Assembly (NCBI GenBank): GCA_028689775.1
Contig: JAQVCM010000012.1
Location: 1 to 64,000 of the forward strand
DNA length: 64,000 bases
Direction: 5' to 3'
Origin: Crocinitomicaceae bacterium
Lineage (GTDB): Bacteria > Bacteroidota > Bacteroidia > Flavobacteriales_D > Crocinitomicaceae
Shown here: in pieces, positions 53,667 to 64,000 of the stretch
Numbering within the stretch: position 1 is the first letter of the stretch
Layout of the letters: each line of letters starts with the position of its first letter
The notes under the pieces: generated by a model
What the model was told of the DNA's origin: nothing
The model's input: only the letters and a program-made list of their open reading frames with translations
Database searches by the model: none
Translations under genes and position numbers: made by a program

Positions 53667-56480
53667 ATGAAAAAAAAGATTCTATTTTATTCCTTTATTG
53701 CTTTGATTTCTAGTGCCACATCATTTGCTCAAACGCAGGTTGTTGTTGATTCACCAGAATATAATCAAAGAAAAATAGCTGGAACTCTAGACGGAGTTCA
53801 AGTTATTCAAAATCCGAATCAATCGATTACATTGGCGAATCCGATTACAAATCCGGACCCAAATGCAACAATCACCCCTAAGTCAGGCGCTTGTGACTGT
53901 TACGTTACACCTGATGCTACGTATATTGTTGCCTTACCACCGGGAGATGACGGGTCTTCTTCTTTGATTACTATTCCTTTTAATTTTTCATTTTACGGAC
54001 AAAATTATACAAGTTTGTATATTAATAATAATGGAAACGTAACATTTGGAAACTCATTGTCAGGATATAGCTCCAATGCTTTTCCATCTTCAGGTAACAA
54101 AATTGTTGCACCTTTTTGGGCCGATGTTGATACAAGAAACGGAAACGGACAAGTGGTTTACAAGATTACACCAAACGCAATATATATCAATTGGGTAGCT
54201 GTTGGTTATTACTCTTCCATGGGTGATAAATTAAATACTTTTCAATTAATATTATCTGACGGAACAGATCCTGCGATTCCTTCTGGACAAAATATCGCTT
54301 TCTGTTACCAAGACATGCAGTGGACAACAGGTGCTGCATCCAGTGGAGTAAACGGCTTTGGAGGAACTCCAGCAACAGCAGGAGCAAACAAAGGAGATAA
54401 TATTCTTTCTTTCCAATTGGCACGATTTGACCATGCAGGAGTAGATTTCAACGGAGCTTTAGGTGCGCCATCTGGAATTAGTTGGTTGGATGATAAATCA
54501 TTTTACTTTAACATTTCCAATTCTACGAATATTCCTCCAATTGCAAATGGAGTAACTGCTTGTGATACATTTAGAATCTGTGCATTAGGTGATACCGCAG
54601 ATATACCAATTATTTTCTTCTCTCCAGAAGCAGTTCAATCTACTTCTATTACCTATACAACTACTTCTCCAGGAACGGTTACACAAATAGCAAATGTATC
54701 AGGAAATACAGCAACCATTGTTTTAAGAGCAATAGGTTCTCTAGTAGGTGGTGGATATCACGAAGTTACAGTGACTGCAACAGATAACGGAACTCCGGTT
54801 GGAGTTACGACCTTATCCTTTGTTATTTTTGTTGATACCGCCAATACAACCAACTGGAATCCAGTGCTAACTCCCCCAGGAGGATGTCAAACTGCGACTT
54901 TAGGTGTATTGAATGGGCCTTATGACTCTTATCTGTGGGATAATTTAACTGTTTTTCCAACCAATGTCGTAACTACGCCTGGTTATCACGGTGTAACAGT
55001 TAGTAAAAATGGATGCTACAAACGCGTTAGTGCAAATATCAACATCATGCCGCCAGTTATTGCAGATGTGAGAGGTGCTTTTGGACTTTGTCCAGGAGAA
55101 ACTTCTTCAACATTGTATATTGCTGACTCTTTAAAATTCAGTAGTATTTCTTGGGGATTAGCAGATCCTATTAGAGATGCAATGTATAGCAACACATTCT
55201 CTGGTGGTTCTGTAATTACAATTCATTTGGTGGATTCTGCAGGTTATTGTTCAAAAGATACGACCTTAACTTTACAACAGCAATTGCCTTTGCAGTTGGT
55301 TCCTGATTTTGATAAATGTGTGTTAACGCATCAAATGGTTGGTAATACAGGAGGTTCTGGTCACGGAAATTGGACTGTTTACAATTCGGTAGCAACACCT
55401 ACTTTTTCAAATTCAACGGTGCTAAATCCAAACGTAACCTTCCCGAGTTTTGGAGCTTACCATTTGGTTTTTGCAGATGATTATTGCGACGCAATTGATA
55501 CGATTCATATTAATTTGGTTGAACCTCCATATTTTGATTTTGATTCCGACTTTTTCGCTTGTCCTTTTGAAACAGAAACTTTAGTTTTCAAGGATTCAAT
55601 TTTAATTAAAGAATATCACTGGGGATTCCCGATTGCAGCGCAAGATACCGTTTTTCATATTAGTTTATACCAAGGTACATACACCGCTAGTTATGAAATG
55701 TTCTTAGGATGTACAAGAGACACTACTTTTACAATTGCTTCTTTGCCAGAAACTATTTTGCATAATTATGGATTGGTTTGTGGAGATACGTTGACAATGA
55801 ATTTACACCAAGGTACACCAAATGGTATCTGGACAATTCAAACGATGCCAGGTTCAACACCTCCAGTATTTGGAGATATCACCAAATTGAATACAACCAT
55901 CAAAATAACGGATTACGGGGATTATGTATTGGTGTTTAAAGATGAATGCGATAATCCAAAATCGATGAATATTCAGTTTAGACCTTTCCCATTCTTCAAC
56001 TTGTTTGATGCTGAAATTTGTGTTGGAGAAACGCACACCTTCGTGGTGCCAAATCAGCCTTTTGTTCCTAATTATGTATGGAATACAGGACTTACTGGTA
56101 CATCTTTGCAAACAAGTACAGCTGGAACGTATACGCTAGTTGCAAACAATGAATGCGGAACATTTGCAGATAGTGCGGTATTAGGTGCTTTTGTATGTGA
56201 GTTAGAATTTCCGAATGTATTTACTCCAGACGGTGACGGTACAAACGATTTCTGGACTTCACTTGATCACCCAGACGGGTTCAATACTTTTGATTTGAGA
56301 ATCTTTAACCGTTGGGGAAATTTGATGTATTCTTACGATAGGGTGAATGGTGCTTGGAATGGGAAAACTTCTTCTGGAGCGGAAGCAACCGAAGGAATTT
56401 ATTTCTACAAATTAGTATCAACAACTAAGAACAACAAAGAACTTAACAGACAAGGATTCTTCCATCTGATACGAAAATAG
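53667..56480 (+). CDS. Type IX-secreted surface protein with nidogen-like domain
   Basis: The 937-residue protein has a signal peptide (ILFYSFIALISSATSFAQ), a nidogen-like (NIDO) part (LYINNNGNVTFGNSLSGY, IVAPFWADVDTR, about 95-260), Ig-like repeats with many Cys, and a C-terminal type B sorting domain (PNVFTPDGDGTNDFW, FDLRIFNRWGNLMY, EGIYFYKLV). The last part directs export through type IX secretion and cell-surface attachment. It is likely an adhesin; the ligand is unknown. The small DNA direct repeats within reflect Ig-like repeats. Confidence 0.9.
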   Translation: MKKKILFYSFIALISSATSFAQTQVVVDSPEYNQRKIAGTLDGVQVIQNPNQSITLANPITNPDPNATITPKSGACDCYVTPDATYIVALPPGDDGSSSLITIPFNFSFYGQNYTSLYINNNGNVTFGNSLSGYSSNAFPSSGNKIVAPFWADVDTRNGNGQVVYKITPNAIYINWVAVGYYSSMGDKLNTFQLILSDGTDPAIPSGQNIAFCYQDMQWTTGAASSGVNGFGGTPATAGANKGDNILSFQLARFDHAGVDFNGALGAPSGISWLDDKSFYFNISNSTNIPPIANGVTACDTFRICALGDTADIPIIFFSPEAVQSTSITYTTTSPGTVTQIANVSGNTATIVLRAIGSLVGGGYHEVTVTATDNGTPVGVTTLSFVIFVDTANTTNWNPVLTPPGGCQTATLGVLNGPYDSYLWDNLTVFPTNVVTTPGYHGVTVSKNGCYKRVSANINIMPPVIADVRGAFGLCPGETSSTLYIADSLKFSSISWGLADPIRDAMYSNTFSGGSVITIHLVDSAGYCSKDTTLTLQQQLPLQLVPDFDKCVLTHQMVGNTGGSGHGNWTVYNSVATPTFSNSTVLNPNVTFPSFGAYHLVFADDYCDAIDTIHINLVEPPYFDFDSDFFACPFETETLVFKDSILIKEYHWGFPIAAQDTVFHISLYQGTYTASYEMFLGCTRDTTFTIASLPETILHNYGLVCGDTLTMNLHQGTPNGIWTIQTMPGSTPPVFGDITKLNTTIKITDYGDYVLVFKDECDNPKSMNIQFRPFPFFNLFDAEICVGETHTFVVPNQPFVPNYVWNTGLTGTSLQTSTAGTYTLVANNECGTFADSAVLGAFVCELEFPNVFTPDGDGTNDFWTSLDHPDGFNTFDLRIFNRWGNLMYSYDRVNGAWNGKTSSGAEATEGIYFYKLVSTTKNNKELNRQGFFHLIRK

Positions 56481-56499
56481 TTTTTTTAGTTATAATTTT

Positions 56500-56530
56500 A
56501 AAGCCGGTTCAATTGAATCGGCTTTTTTTG
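56500..56530 (+). terminator. Intrinsic terminator of the surface-protein gene
   Basis: AAAGCCG pairs with CGGCTTT around TTCAATTGAA, itself self-complementary, and ends in T7. It lies inside the longest open frame of prmC, which supports the later prmC start. Confidence 0.85.
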
Positions 56531-56557
56531 TTGACCTTTGTTAAAAGAAAATTTCAC

Positions 56558-59453
<2,896 letters not shown>

Positions 59454-59485
59454 GTAACTAAATATTGTCATAAAATAGAAAACCA

Positions 59486-59522
59486 AAAGAGCCAATCTCC
59501 GCTACGAGATTGGCTCTTTTTA
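59486..59522 (+). terminator. Intrinsic terminator of ligA
   Basis: AAAAGAGCCAATCTC pairs with GAGATTGGCTCTTTT around CGCTAC; the structure could terminate both ligA and the convergent DoxD-DoxA gene. Confidence 0.88.
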
Positions 59523-59523
59523 G

Positions 59524-59544
59524 ATGTGATAATCGAACTCAGTT
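59524..59544 (-). repeat. Copy of the CTGAGTTCGATT dispersed repeat
   Basis: The minus strand of GTGATAATCGAACTCAGTTT carries the same core AACTGAGTTCGATTAT found at 10142, 10352, 20766 and 53546. It lies right after the ligA terminator. Confidence 0.55.
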
Positions 59545-59555
59545 TAATAATGGAC

Positions 59556-60590
59556 TTACAGAACCGAAACAGTCTCTGTCCATTCAGTTCCACTGATATC
59601 AATCAAAGTCAATTGATAAGTTTGCTCTTTTTCAATATTTTCCATTTCCAATGGAATTGACATGTTTGCTTTAGCTCCTAAAGGAATTACCAAACTGTGT
59701 TTTCCTGGCTTAATTTTCGCTACGTAGTAGTTGTCAATTTTATCTTTATTAAACTCAGAAAGTGCTTTTCCATCCATTGAGATGATTTCATTTCCTTCAG
59801 AATCAATTAACTTAATTCCAATTAAGAACGATCCATAAACGTCAGCTCCTTCAACGCGCATAATGGTAAAATCTAAGTTTTGATTCTTGATTTTTGCATC
59901 TGTGATTTCTACAATTGGTTTCACCGACATGTTGTGTAAGGTTCCAAAAACACCACCGTGGAAATGTTGGTTGGTATATAAGGTTAATCCTAAAATTCCA
60001 AAAGATCCGATTAAAACGATTCTTGAAATTTTCTTCATTTGTAGCGGTAATTCTCCAGAACCTAACCACGCGAACCATTTGGTTTTTGTAAATTTCTTTC
60101 CTTTGGCGATAAAATATCCGTCTAAAGAGTATTTTGAACTTCCAGAGAGGAAAATTAAGAAACCACTGGAAACACCTAAAACTCCAATTTGCCATTCGTC
60201 CAAACAAGTAGTTCCAATCCAACCAGATCCAAGAAGAATTCCCATCGCTAAAAAGAATACTCCGATACTCATCAAGCGGGTAAAGAAACCGAACATCAGC
60301 AGTAGACCAACAATTGCTTCTACAATTGTAAATACGACCATTGCCATCCAAAGTGCATCCGGATTGGAAACTAAATATTCGATCATTGGTTTTATTCCCA
60401 ATGCATTTGGTAGGAAGTGATTAAATTTTTCACCGATGTATCCAGCAGCATCTGGATCTAATTTGTTTTCTAAGACAACTCTTCTCCAGAAAGCAGAGAA
60501 GTAGGTCCAACCGACCACTAATCTCAAAACGAGTGTGATCATTCCTGAAAGGTGATAAGATTGATTGTTATTTAATTTGGATGTATCCAT
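59556..60590 (-). CDS. DoxD-DoxA fusion (thiosulfate:quinone oxidoreductase-like)
   Basis: From ATG 60590 the product has about 344 residues: an N-terminal DoxD part with four or more membrane helices (LVLRLVVGWTYFSAFWRRV..., LLLMFGFFTRLMSIGVFFLA) and a C-terminal periplasmic DoxA-like part (VEITDAKIKNQNLDFTIMRVEGADVYGSF..., about 215 on). In Acidianus these are two subunits of thiosulfate:quinone oxidoreductase; fusions are annotated in Bacteroidetes. Thiosulfate oxidation is plausible, but this family also includes proteins of other function. Confidence 0.8.
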   Translation of the reverse strand: MDTSKLNNNQSYHLSGMITLVLRLVVGWTYFSAFWRRVVLENKLDPDAAGYIGEKFNHFLPNALGIKPMIEYLVSNPDALWMAMVVFTIVEAIVGLLLMFGFFTRLMSIGVFFLAMGILLGSGWIGTTCLDEWQIGVLGVSSGFLIFLSGSSKYSLDGYFIAKGKKFTKTKWFAWLGSGELPLQMKKISRIVLIGSFGILGLTLYTNQHFHGGVFGTLHNMSVKPIVEITDAKIKNQNLDFTIMRVEGADVYGSFLIGIKLIDSEGNEIISMDGKALSEFNKDKIDNYYVAKIKPGKHSLVIPLGAKANMSIPLEMENIEKEQTYQLTLIDISGTEWTETVSVL

Positions 60591-60681
60591 TATTTTGTAT
60601 TTTAAAGTGTTGAAATATAATTGATTGAAACATTTCATTTCAGATCAATAAACGAGTAAGATATACGAATGCATTCGTATT

Positions 60682-61086
60682 CTAATCCAATAATTTCAAA
60701 CTTTGATACAAGAGATAAAAGGGAATGGATTTGATGTTCCATTTTTCTGCGGATCTAAAATCCGCTCTATTTTCCTGTGAATTCGATTCTAGGGAAAATG
60801 AGCTTAAAAAGAAAAAAGTAGCTTGAGAAAGTTCAATGGAGTTCCCCGCATCTAGCGAACTTGTAATTTGCTCTTTAAAATTGACACAATTTTCTTGGTG
60901 TTGAATGGTGTATTTAGAAAGATTCGTTACGCTCGTTTGAGGGATTTTAAACTGATCTTGCAAATAGTTTCGAACGGTACATGAAGTTGATGTCAACAGA
61001 AAAGAAAGCATCACCAAAAGGAGTGTTTGCTTTGTTTTAAATGTTGATATCAGTTGTTTCACGTTTTGTTTTTTTTGAATCCACAA
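60682..61086 (-). CDS. Putative small lipoprotein of unknown function
   Basis: The 134-residue frame has a basic N-terminus, a hydrophobic segment and a lipobox-like TSTSC (Cys36). The long pre-sequence is unusual, and an internal start may be used. The rest shows no recognised domain (KYTIQHQENCVNFKEQI...). It lies between the DoxD-DoxA gene and a universal stress gene. Confidence that it is expressed is moderate. Confidence 0.45.
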   Translation of the reverse strand: MWIQKKQNVKQLISTFKTKQTLLLVMLSFLLTSTSCTVRNYLQDQFKIPQTSVTNLSKYTIQHQENCVNFKEQITSSLDAGNSIELSQATFFFLSSFSLESNSQENRADFRSAEKWNIKSIPFYLLYQSLKLLD

Positions 61087-61146
61087 AGCTATCGAAGTGT
61101 CTTTGAAGAACCAAATATTATTCGTTATGAGTTTGTTAAAGTGAGT

Positions 61147-61953
61147 CTAGAAATAAACACTGGATGCTGATTGCGCGTTGATAATGACGCAAGGCAAGAA
61201 CAATTCGTTCGTTATTAGCGTTTGAGCAAATTTATCAAACTGAGGCAACAAGCGATCTGTGTGATAGGAAAGTGCAATTAAATTACCGCCAACCTTTTCA
61301 GAGTAATCGATGATCTTTTTCTGAAAAGTACCAGATTCATTTAAAGGAACAAATTCAGTCTTTAATTTCCGATCGTCGTAATTTTTTTCAACGATGGAAA
61401 TTCGGTTATTCATCTTTTGGTTTAAAACAACATCCGTTGGTTGCTCATATACGACGTGAATATCTGCACCAAACATGTTGGCAATGTCACCCGCAATGTT
61501 TGCAATTTGCAAACTTTCTTTTGTTAAATCGATGGGAACAACAATTCGACCCACATTTTCAGTGGTCGTTTCTTCTTGAACTACTAAGAAAGGAACGTTT
61601 GAACTGGTAATTACCTTCATTGCGTGACTTCCAAATAACTTCTGCATGCCTGTTGCGCCGTGCGTTCCCATGATGATGAGTTGCGCAGCTTCTTGACGTG
61701 CTATTTTTCCAATGTCTTCGAAAATCGAACCAATGTGAACCACCGCTTTGAGAGATACGTTTTCAATAGGAGTTACACCAGAAATAATAACTTCGAGTTT
61801 TTGTTTAGCCGCATTTACTTTTGAGGCATCGTCAACAATGTGAATTACTTGAATCTCAGTATCTACACGTTTGCCAATGTGCATGGCATATTTTAAAGCT
61901 GCATCTCCAACTGCTGTGAAATCATGCGGTACGAGGTATAAGTTAAAATTCAT
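61147..61953 (-). CDS. Tandem universal stress protein
   Basis: The 268-residue protein has two UspA folds. The first keeps LVPHDFTAVGDAALKYAMHIG and the ATP-binding IIMGTHGATGMQKLFGSHA motif (G-2x-G-9x-G type); the second (about 145 on) is more degenerate, with LIALSYHTD. Such proteins help survival under stress; the ligand and trigger are unknown. It is a single gene, typical in Bacteroidetes. Confidence 0.88.
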   Translation of the reverse strand: MNFNLYLVPHDFTAVGDAALKYAMHIGKRVDTEIQVIHIVDDASKVNAAKQKLEVIISGVTPIENVSLKAVVHIGSIFEDIGKIARQEAAQLIIMGTHGATGMQKLFGSHAMKVITSSNVPFLVVQEETTTENVGRIVVPIDLTKESLQIANIAGDIANMFGADIHVVYEQPTDVVLNQKMNNRISIVEKNYDDRKLKTEFVPLNESGTFQKKIIDYSEKVGGNLIALSYHTDRLLPQFDKFAQTLITNELFLPCVIINAQSASSVYF

Positions 61954-62068
61954 ATTTATTTAATATTATATAGCTAATAACGCTAAGATAGTAAGGATAG
62001 TTGGTAAAACATGCTGAAAATTAGCAAACAACTATTTTGATTGAACATTTGCTAAAAAAGAAGCGATA

Positions 62069-63370
62069 TTATCTACAAAGTGTGATTTTTACACTGATTT
62101 TTTTGATTTTAGTTCGATATAAATCACTTTTGATTTTGTTGTATCGTTTGTTTTGAATTGCCACATAACTGTAACTATCAAAAACATCGATGATGCCAAT
62201 ATCTTTCACGTCGCAGTGCATGTCTTTCATAAAGAAGCCTGCAATATCCATTTTACGGATTTTTTCTTTTCTTCCTCCGCTGATGTAAAGCGTTGTCCAA
62301 CCTGTATCTTTAAAGTCACCAATTTCTAAGGGAACTTTCTCACGATTGATTTTTAATTCTTTGCTATACGATGGAAGTGGTTCTTCTGCTGAATGAATCA
62401 AGAAAACTTTTCCGTCTTTTTGCATGCGAGCAGTACGACCATTTCTGTGGGTAAAATCTTCCATGGTGTGCGGAAATTGATAATGCACGACATAACTGAT
62501 GTCTGGAATATCCAATCCGCGAGCTGCTAAATCGGTGCAAACTAAAATGTTTTCAGTTCCGTTTTTAAATTTTATCAAGGCGCGTTCACGTTCCGGTTGA
62601 TCCATTCCGCCGTGAAAAAGTACGTTGCTTTTTCCGTATTCGGATAAGTGCTGTGAAATGCGTTCGGTTGCTTCTCGGTGTGTACAGAAAATCAAGGTTG
62701 GACCTGGTTTTAAAGTTGCCAAAAACGAAACCAAAGCAAAAAGTTTGTCGTGACCAATTGCTTCCACACTTCCGTAAGTAATATCTGGTTTTTCCTCGTT
62801 TAAAAAATCGCTCGTGCTGAATTTCATATCTGAGAAAATCTCCGGCAATTGATCAATCTTGGTTGCTGAAACCAATTGAATCGATTTCAGAAGTCCGCCG
62901 TATTTGTAAATTTCGTTGATTTCTTTCAAGAATCCCATTTCCAAAGTCTTGTCGTACTCATCGATAATCCAATGTGTAAAACCATCCAGACCTTTTGTCT
63001 CTCTTCGGAAGTGGTCCAAAATACGACCTGGAGTTGCCACAATAACTTGCGGATTTTGCTCCAATTGTTGCGCTTCGTTTTTGGTAGAGTGACCACCGTA
63101 ACACAAAGCCATTTTGCGATTGGATTTCAATGAAGTCCAGTTCTTAGCCGCTTGTTGTGCCAATTCTCTCGTTGGACAAATGATTAAAACTTGATCGGTA
63201 TCGTTGGTTGCATCGAGGATGTTCAACAATTTAATTTGGTATGCTAATGTCTTCCCACTTCCTGTATTTGATAACAAAATTGAATAAGGGTTCTGGTCTT
63301 TAAAATAAGACGCTTGCATCTCGGTAGGCTTTTCGAAGCCTGCATTCTGAAAATAAATATCGTAATTCAC
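62069..63370 (-). CDS. DEAD-box RNA helicase
   Basis: From GTG 63370 the product has 433 residues. Motifs are Q (FEKPTEMQASYF), I (SNTGSGKT), Ia (PTRELAQQ), II (DEYD instead of DEAD), III (SATK instead of SAT), IV-VI (IFCTHREAT, CTDLAARGLDIPDI, HRNGRTARM). Motif II reading DEYD is unusual. The longer frame from 63523 has no homology in its first 51 residues; a CGACCTTTG element ending 4 nt before the GTG supports this start. It probably remodels RNA; the exact target is unknown. Confidence 0.88.
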   Translation of the reverse strand: MNYDIYFQNAGFEKPTEMQASYFKDQNPYSILLSNTGSGKTLAYQIKLLNILDATNDTDQVLIICPTRELAQQAAKNWTSLKSNRKMALCYGGHSTKNEAQQLEQNPQVIVATPGRILDHFRRETKGLDGFTHWIIDEYDKTLEMGFLKEINEIYKYGGLLKSIQLVSATKIDQLPEIFSDMKFSTSDFLNEEKPDITYGSVEAIGHDKLFALVSFLATLKPGPTLIFCTHREATERISQHLSEYGKSNVLFHGGMDQPERERALIKFKNGTENILVCTDLAARGLDIPDISYVVHYQFPHTMEDFTHRNGRTARMQKDGKVFLIHSAEEPLPSYSKELKINREKVPLEIGDFKDTGWTTLYISGGRKEKIRKMDIAGFFMKDMHCDVKDIGIIDVFDSYSYVAIQNKRYNKIKSDLYRTKIKKISVKITLCR

Positions 63371-63546
63371 GCTGCAAAGGTCGGAATTTCTATGGATAAA
63401 TGCGTGTTTTCGTATGAGATAATTGAGATTGGAAATAAATCCTGAGAAGCAATACCAAAAGCGGTCTTGCATCGTTGAATTGAAAAGGATATATTTGACT
63501 TCCGCAGAACATTTATACTTCATTTTTATCCATAAATAGCACTTCC

Positions 63547-64000
63547 ATGATCGAAATACTCTTAGTTGTATTAATTGCTTTGGTTCTCATAAACATCTAT
63601 CTCGTACTGACAAAAAAGTCGGATTCCGATTTCAAGAATCAATTCAAAGAGATTGAAAAAGCAATGATTCAATTTGATGCAACTTTGTATCGAACGGAAA
63701 AATTAATTGGTGATGAATTTCAGCGAAATAGATCTGAAAATAACGAGGTTTCAAAAACAAATCGTGAGGAATTGGTGCGGAATTTAAAATCATTTGAAGT
63801 TAATTTTACAGAGAATATCAAGCAATTGAATGATTTACTTCGCCAAAAATTCATGGATTTTGCGCAACAGCAAACAGAGATCAATAAACAGACAATCGAA
63901 AATGTCAAGGAAGTCAAAAGTTCAGTTGAAAATCAGCTGAAATCCATTCGAGATGACAATACCAAGCAACTGGATGAAATGCGCAAAACGGTGGATGAGA
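63547..64000 (+). CDS. rmuC: RmuC-like DNA recombination protein (5' part, cut by window end)
   Basis: The frame opens at ATG 63547 and stays open to the window edge. It shows an N-terminal membrane helix (IEILLVVLIALVLINIYLVL), then a long coiled coil with the RmuC-like segment NNEVSKTNREELVRNLKSFE and QLDEMRKTVDE, as found before the nuclease domain. The nuclease part lies beyond the window. RmuC limits DNA rearrangement in E. coli. The gene is divergent from the helicase. Confidence 0.78.
   Translation, partial: MIEILLVVLIALVLINIYLVLTKKSDSDFKNQFKEIEKAMIQFDATLYRTEKLIGDEFQRNRSENNEVSKTNREELVRNLKSFEVNFTENIKQLNDLLRQKFMDFAQQQTEINKQTIENVKEVKSSVENQLKSIRDDNTKQLDEMRKTVDE

Noticed and set aside
56513-56557. 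Upstream TTG start for prmC
   Set aside because: It begins within the T-rich arm of the preceding terminator; ATG 56558 gives the usual PrmC length.
63371-63523. 51-residue N-terminal extension of the DEAD-box helicase
   Set aside because: It shows no helicase homology, and a promoter-like element lies inside it just before the GTG at 63370.

Overview
The window looks like chromosomal DNA of a Bacteroidetes bacterium, most likely Flavobacteriales and possibly near Fluviicola/Crocinitomicaceae (inference from gene content; no search was run). Supporting signs are AT-rich DNA, the TAnnTTTG promoter -7 element upstream of many genes, a type IX secretion (gliding-motility type) C-terminal domain, a TonB receptor with a carboxypeptidase-like N-terminus, DUF1573 and DUF4369/TlpA proteins, bacillithiol deacetylase BshB1 and a fused ResB-CcsA protein.

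Region 1 (1-10.1 kb) is an accessory region and the most notable part. Four minus-strand units follow one another: a two-gene unit (metzincin protease plus exported protein), a NERD-domain protein, a PutAbiC-like abortive-infection protein and a GmrSD-like DUF262/HNH endonuclease. Three of the junctions are imperfect inverted repeats of exactly 136 bp (3712-3847, 4824-4959, 6116-6251). The 9-base core at the end of each unit is complementary to the core at the start of the same unit, not to the core across the palindrome. This is the signature of integron gene cassettes, where recombination at G^TT makes hybrid attC sites. A fourth half-site (8654-8662) opens the array near a broken Xer/IntI-like tyrosine recombinase (8831-10108). 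A group II intron with a broken reverse transcriptase ends at 1850, exactly where the R'' core of the last cassette should lie. I read the region as a sedentary, now integrase-deficient integron-like array carrying mainly defence-like cargo.

Region 2 (10.1-31.7 kb) is mostly housekeeping: purL, def, a lipoprotein/DUF1573/rhodanese/DedA/aroE run, a TPR/OmpA-like lipoprotein, folK, dnaB, rimO and several exported proteins. A TonB receptor lies divergent from a DtxR/MntR-type regulator, with a DtxR-box-like palindrome upstream of the receptor.

Region 3 (31.7-33.1 kb) is a small insertion carrying a nonsense-mutated KilA-N gene, flanked by a 48-bp duplication of the regulator's 3' end.

Region 4 (33.1-64 kb) is again mostly core: LapA-domain protein, nitroreductase, LpxH-like phosphoesterase, two tandem TlpA-like proteins, gatB, purine nucleoside phosphorylase, lpxK, a nif3/zinc-ribbon pair, the ResB-CcsA fusion followed by bshB1, an ABC exporter, rpmH, a membrane-anchored MutS-like ATPase, an outer-membrane protein, a type IX-secreted nidogen-domain protein, prmC-ligA, a DoxD-DoxA fusion, a universal stress protein, a DEAD-box helicase and the start of rmuC. 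No rRNA, tRNA or CRISPR array was seen.
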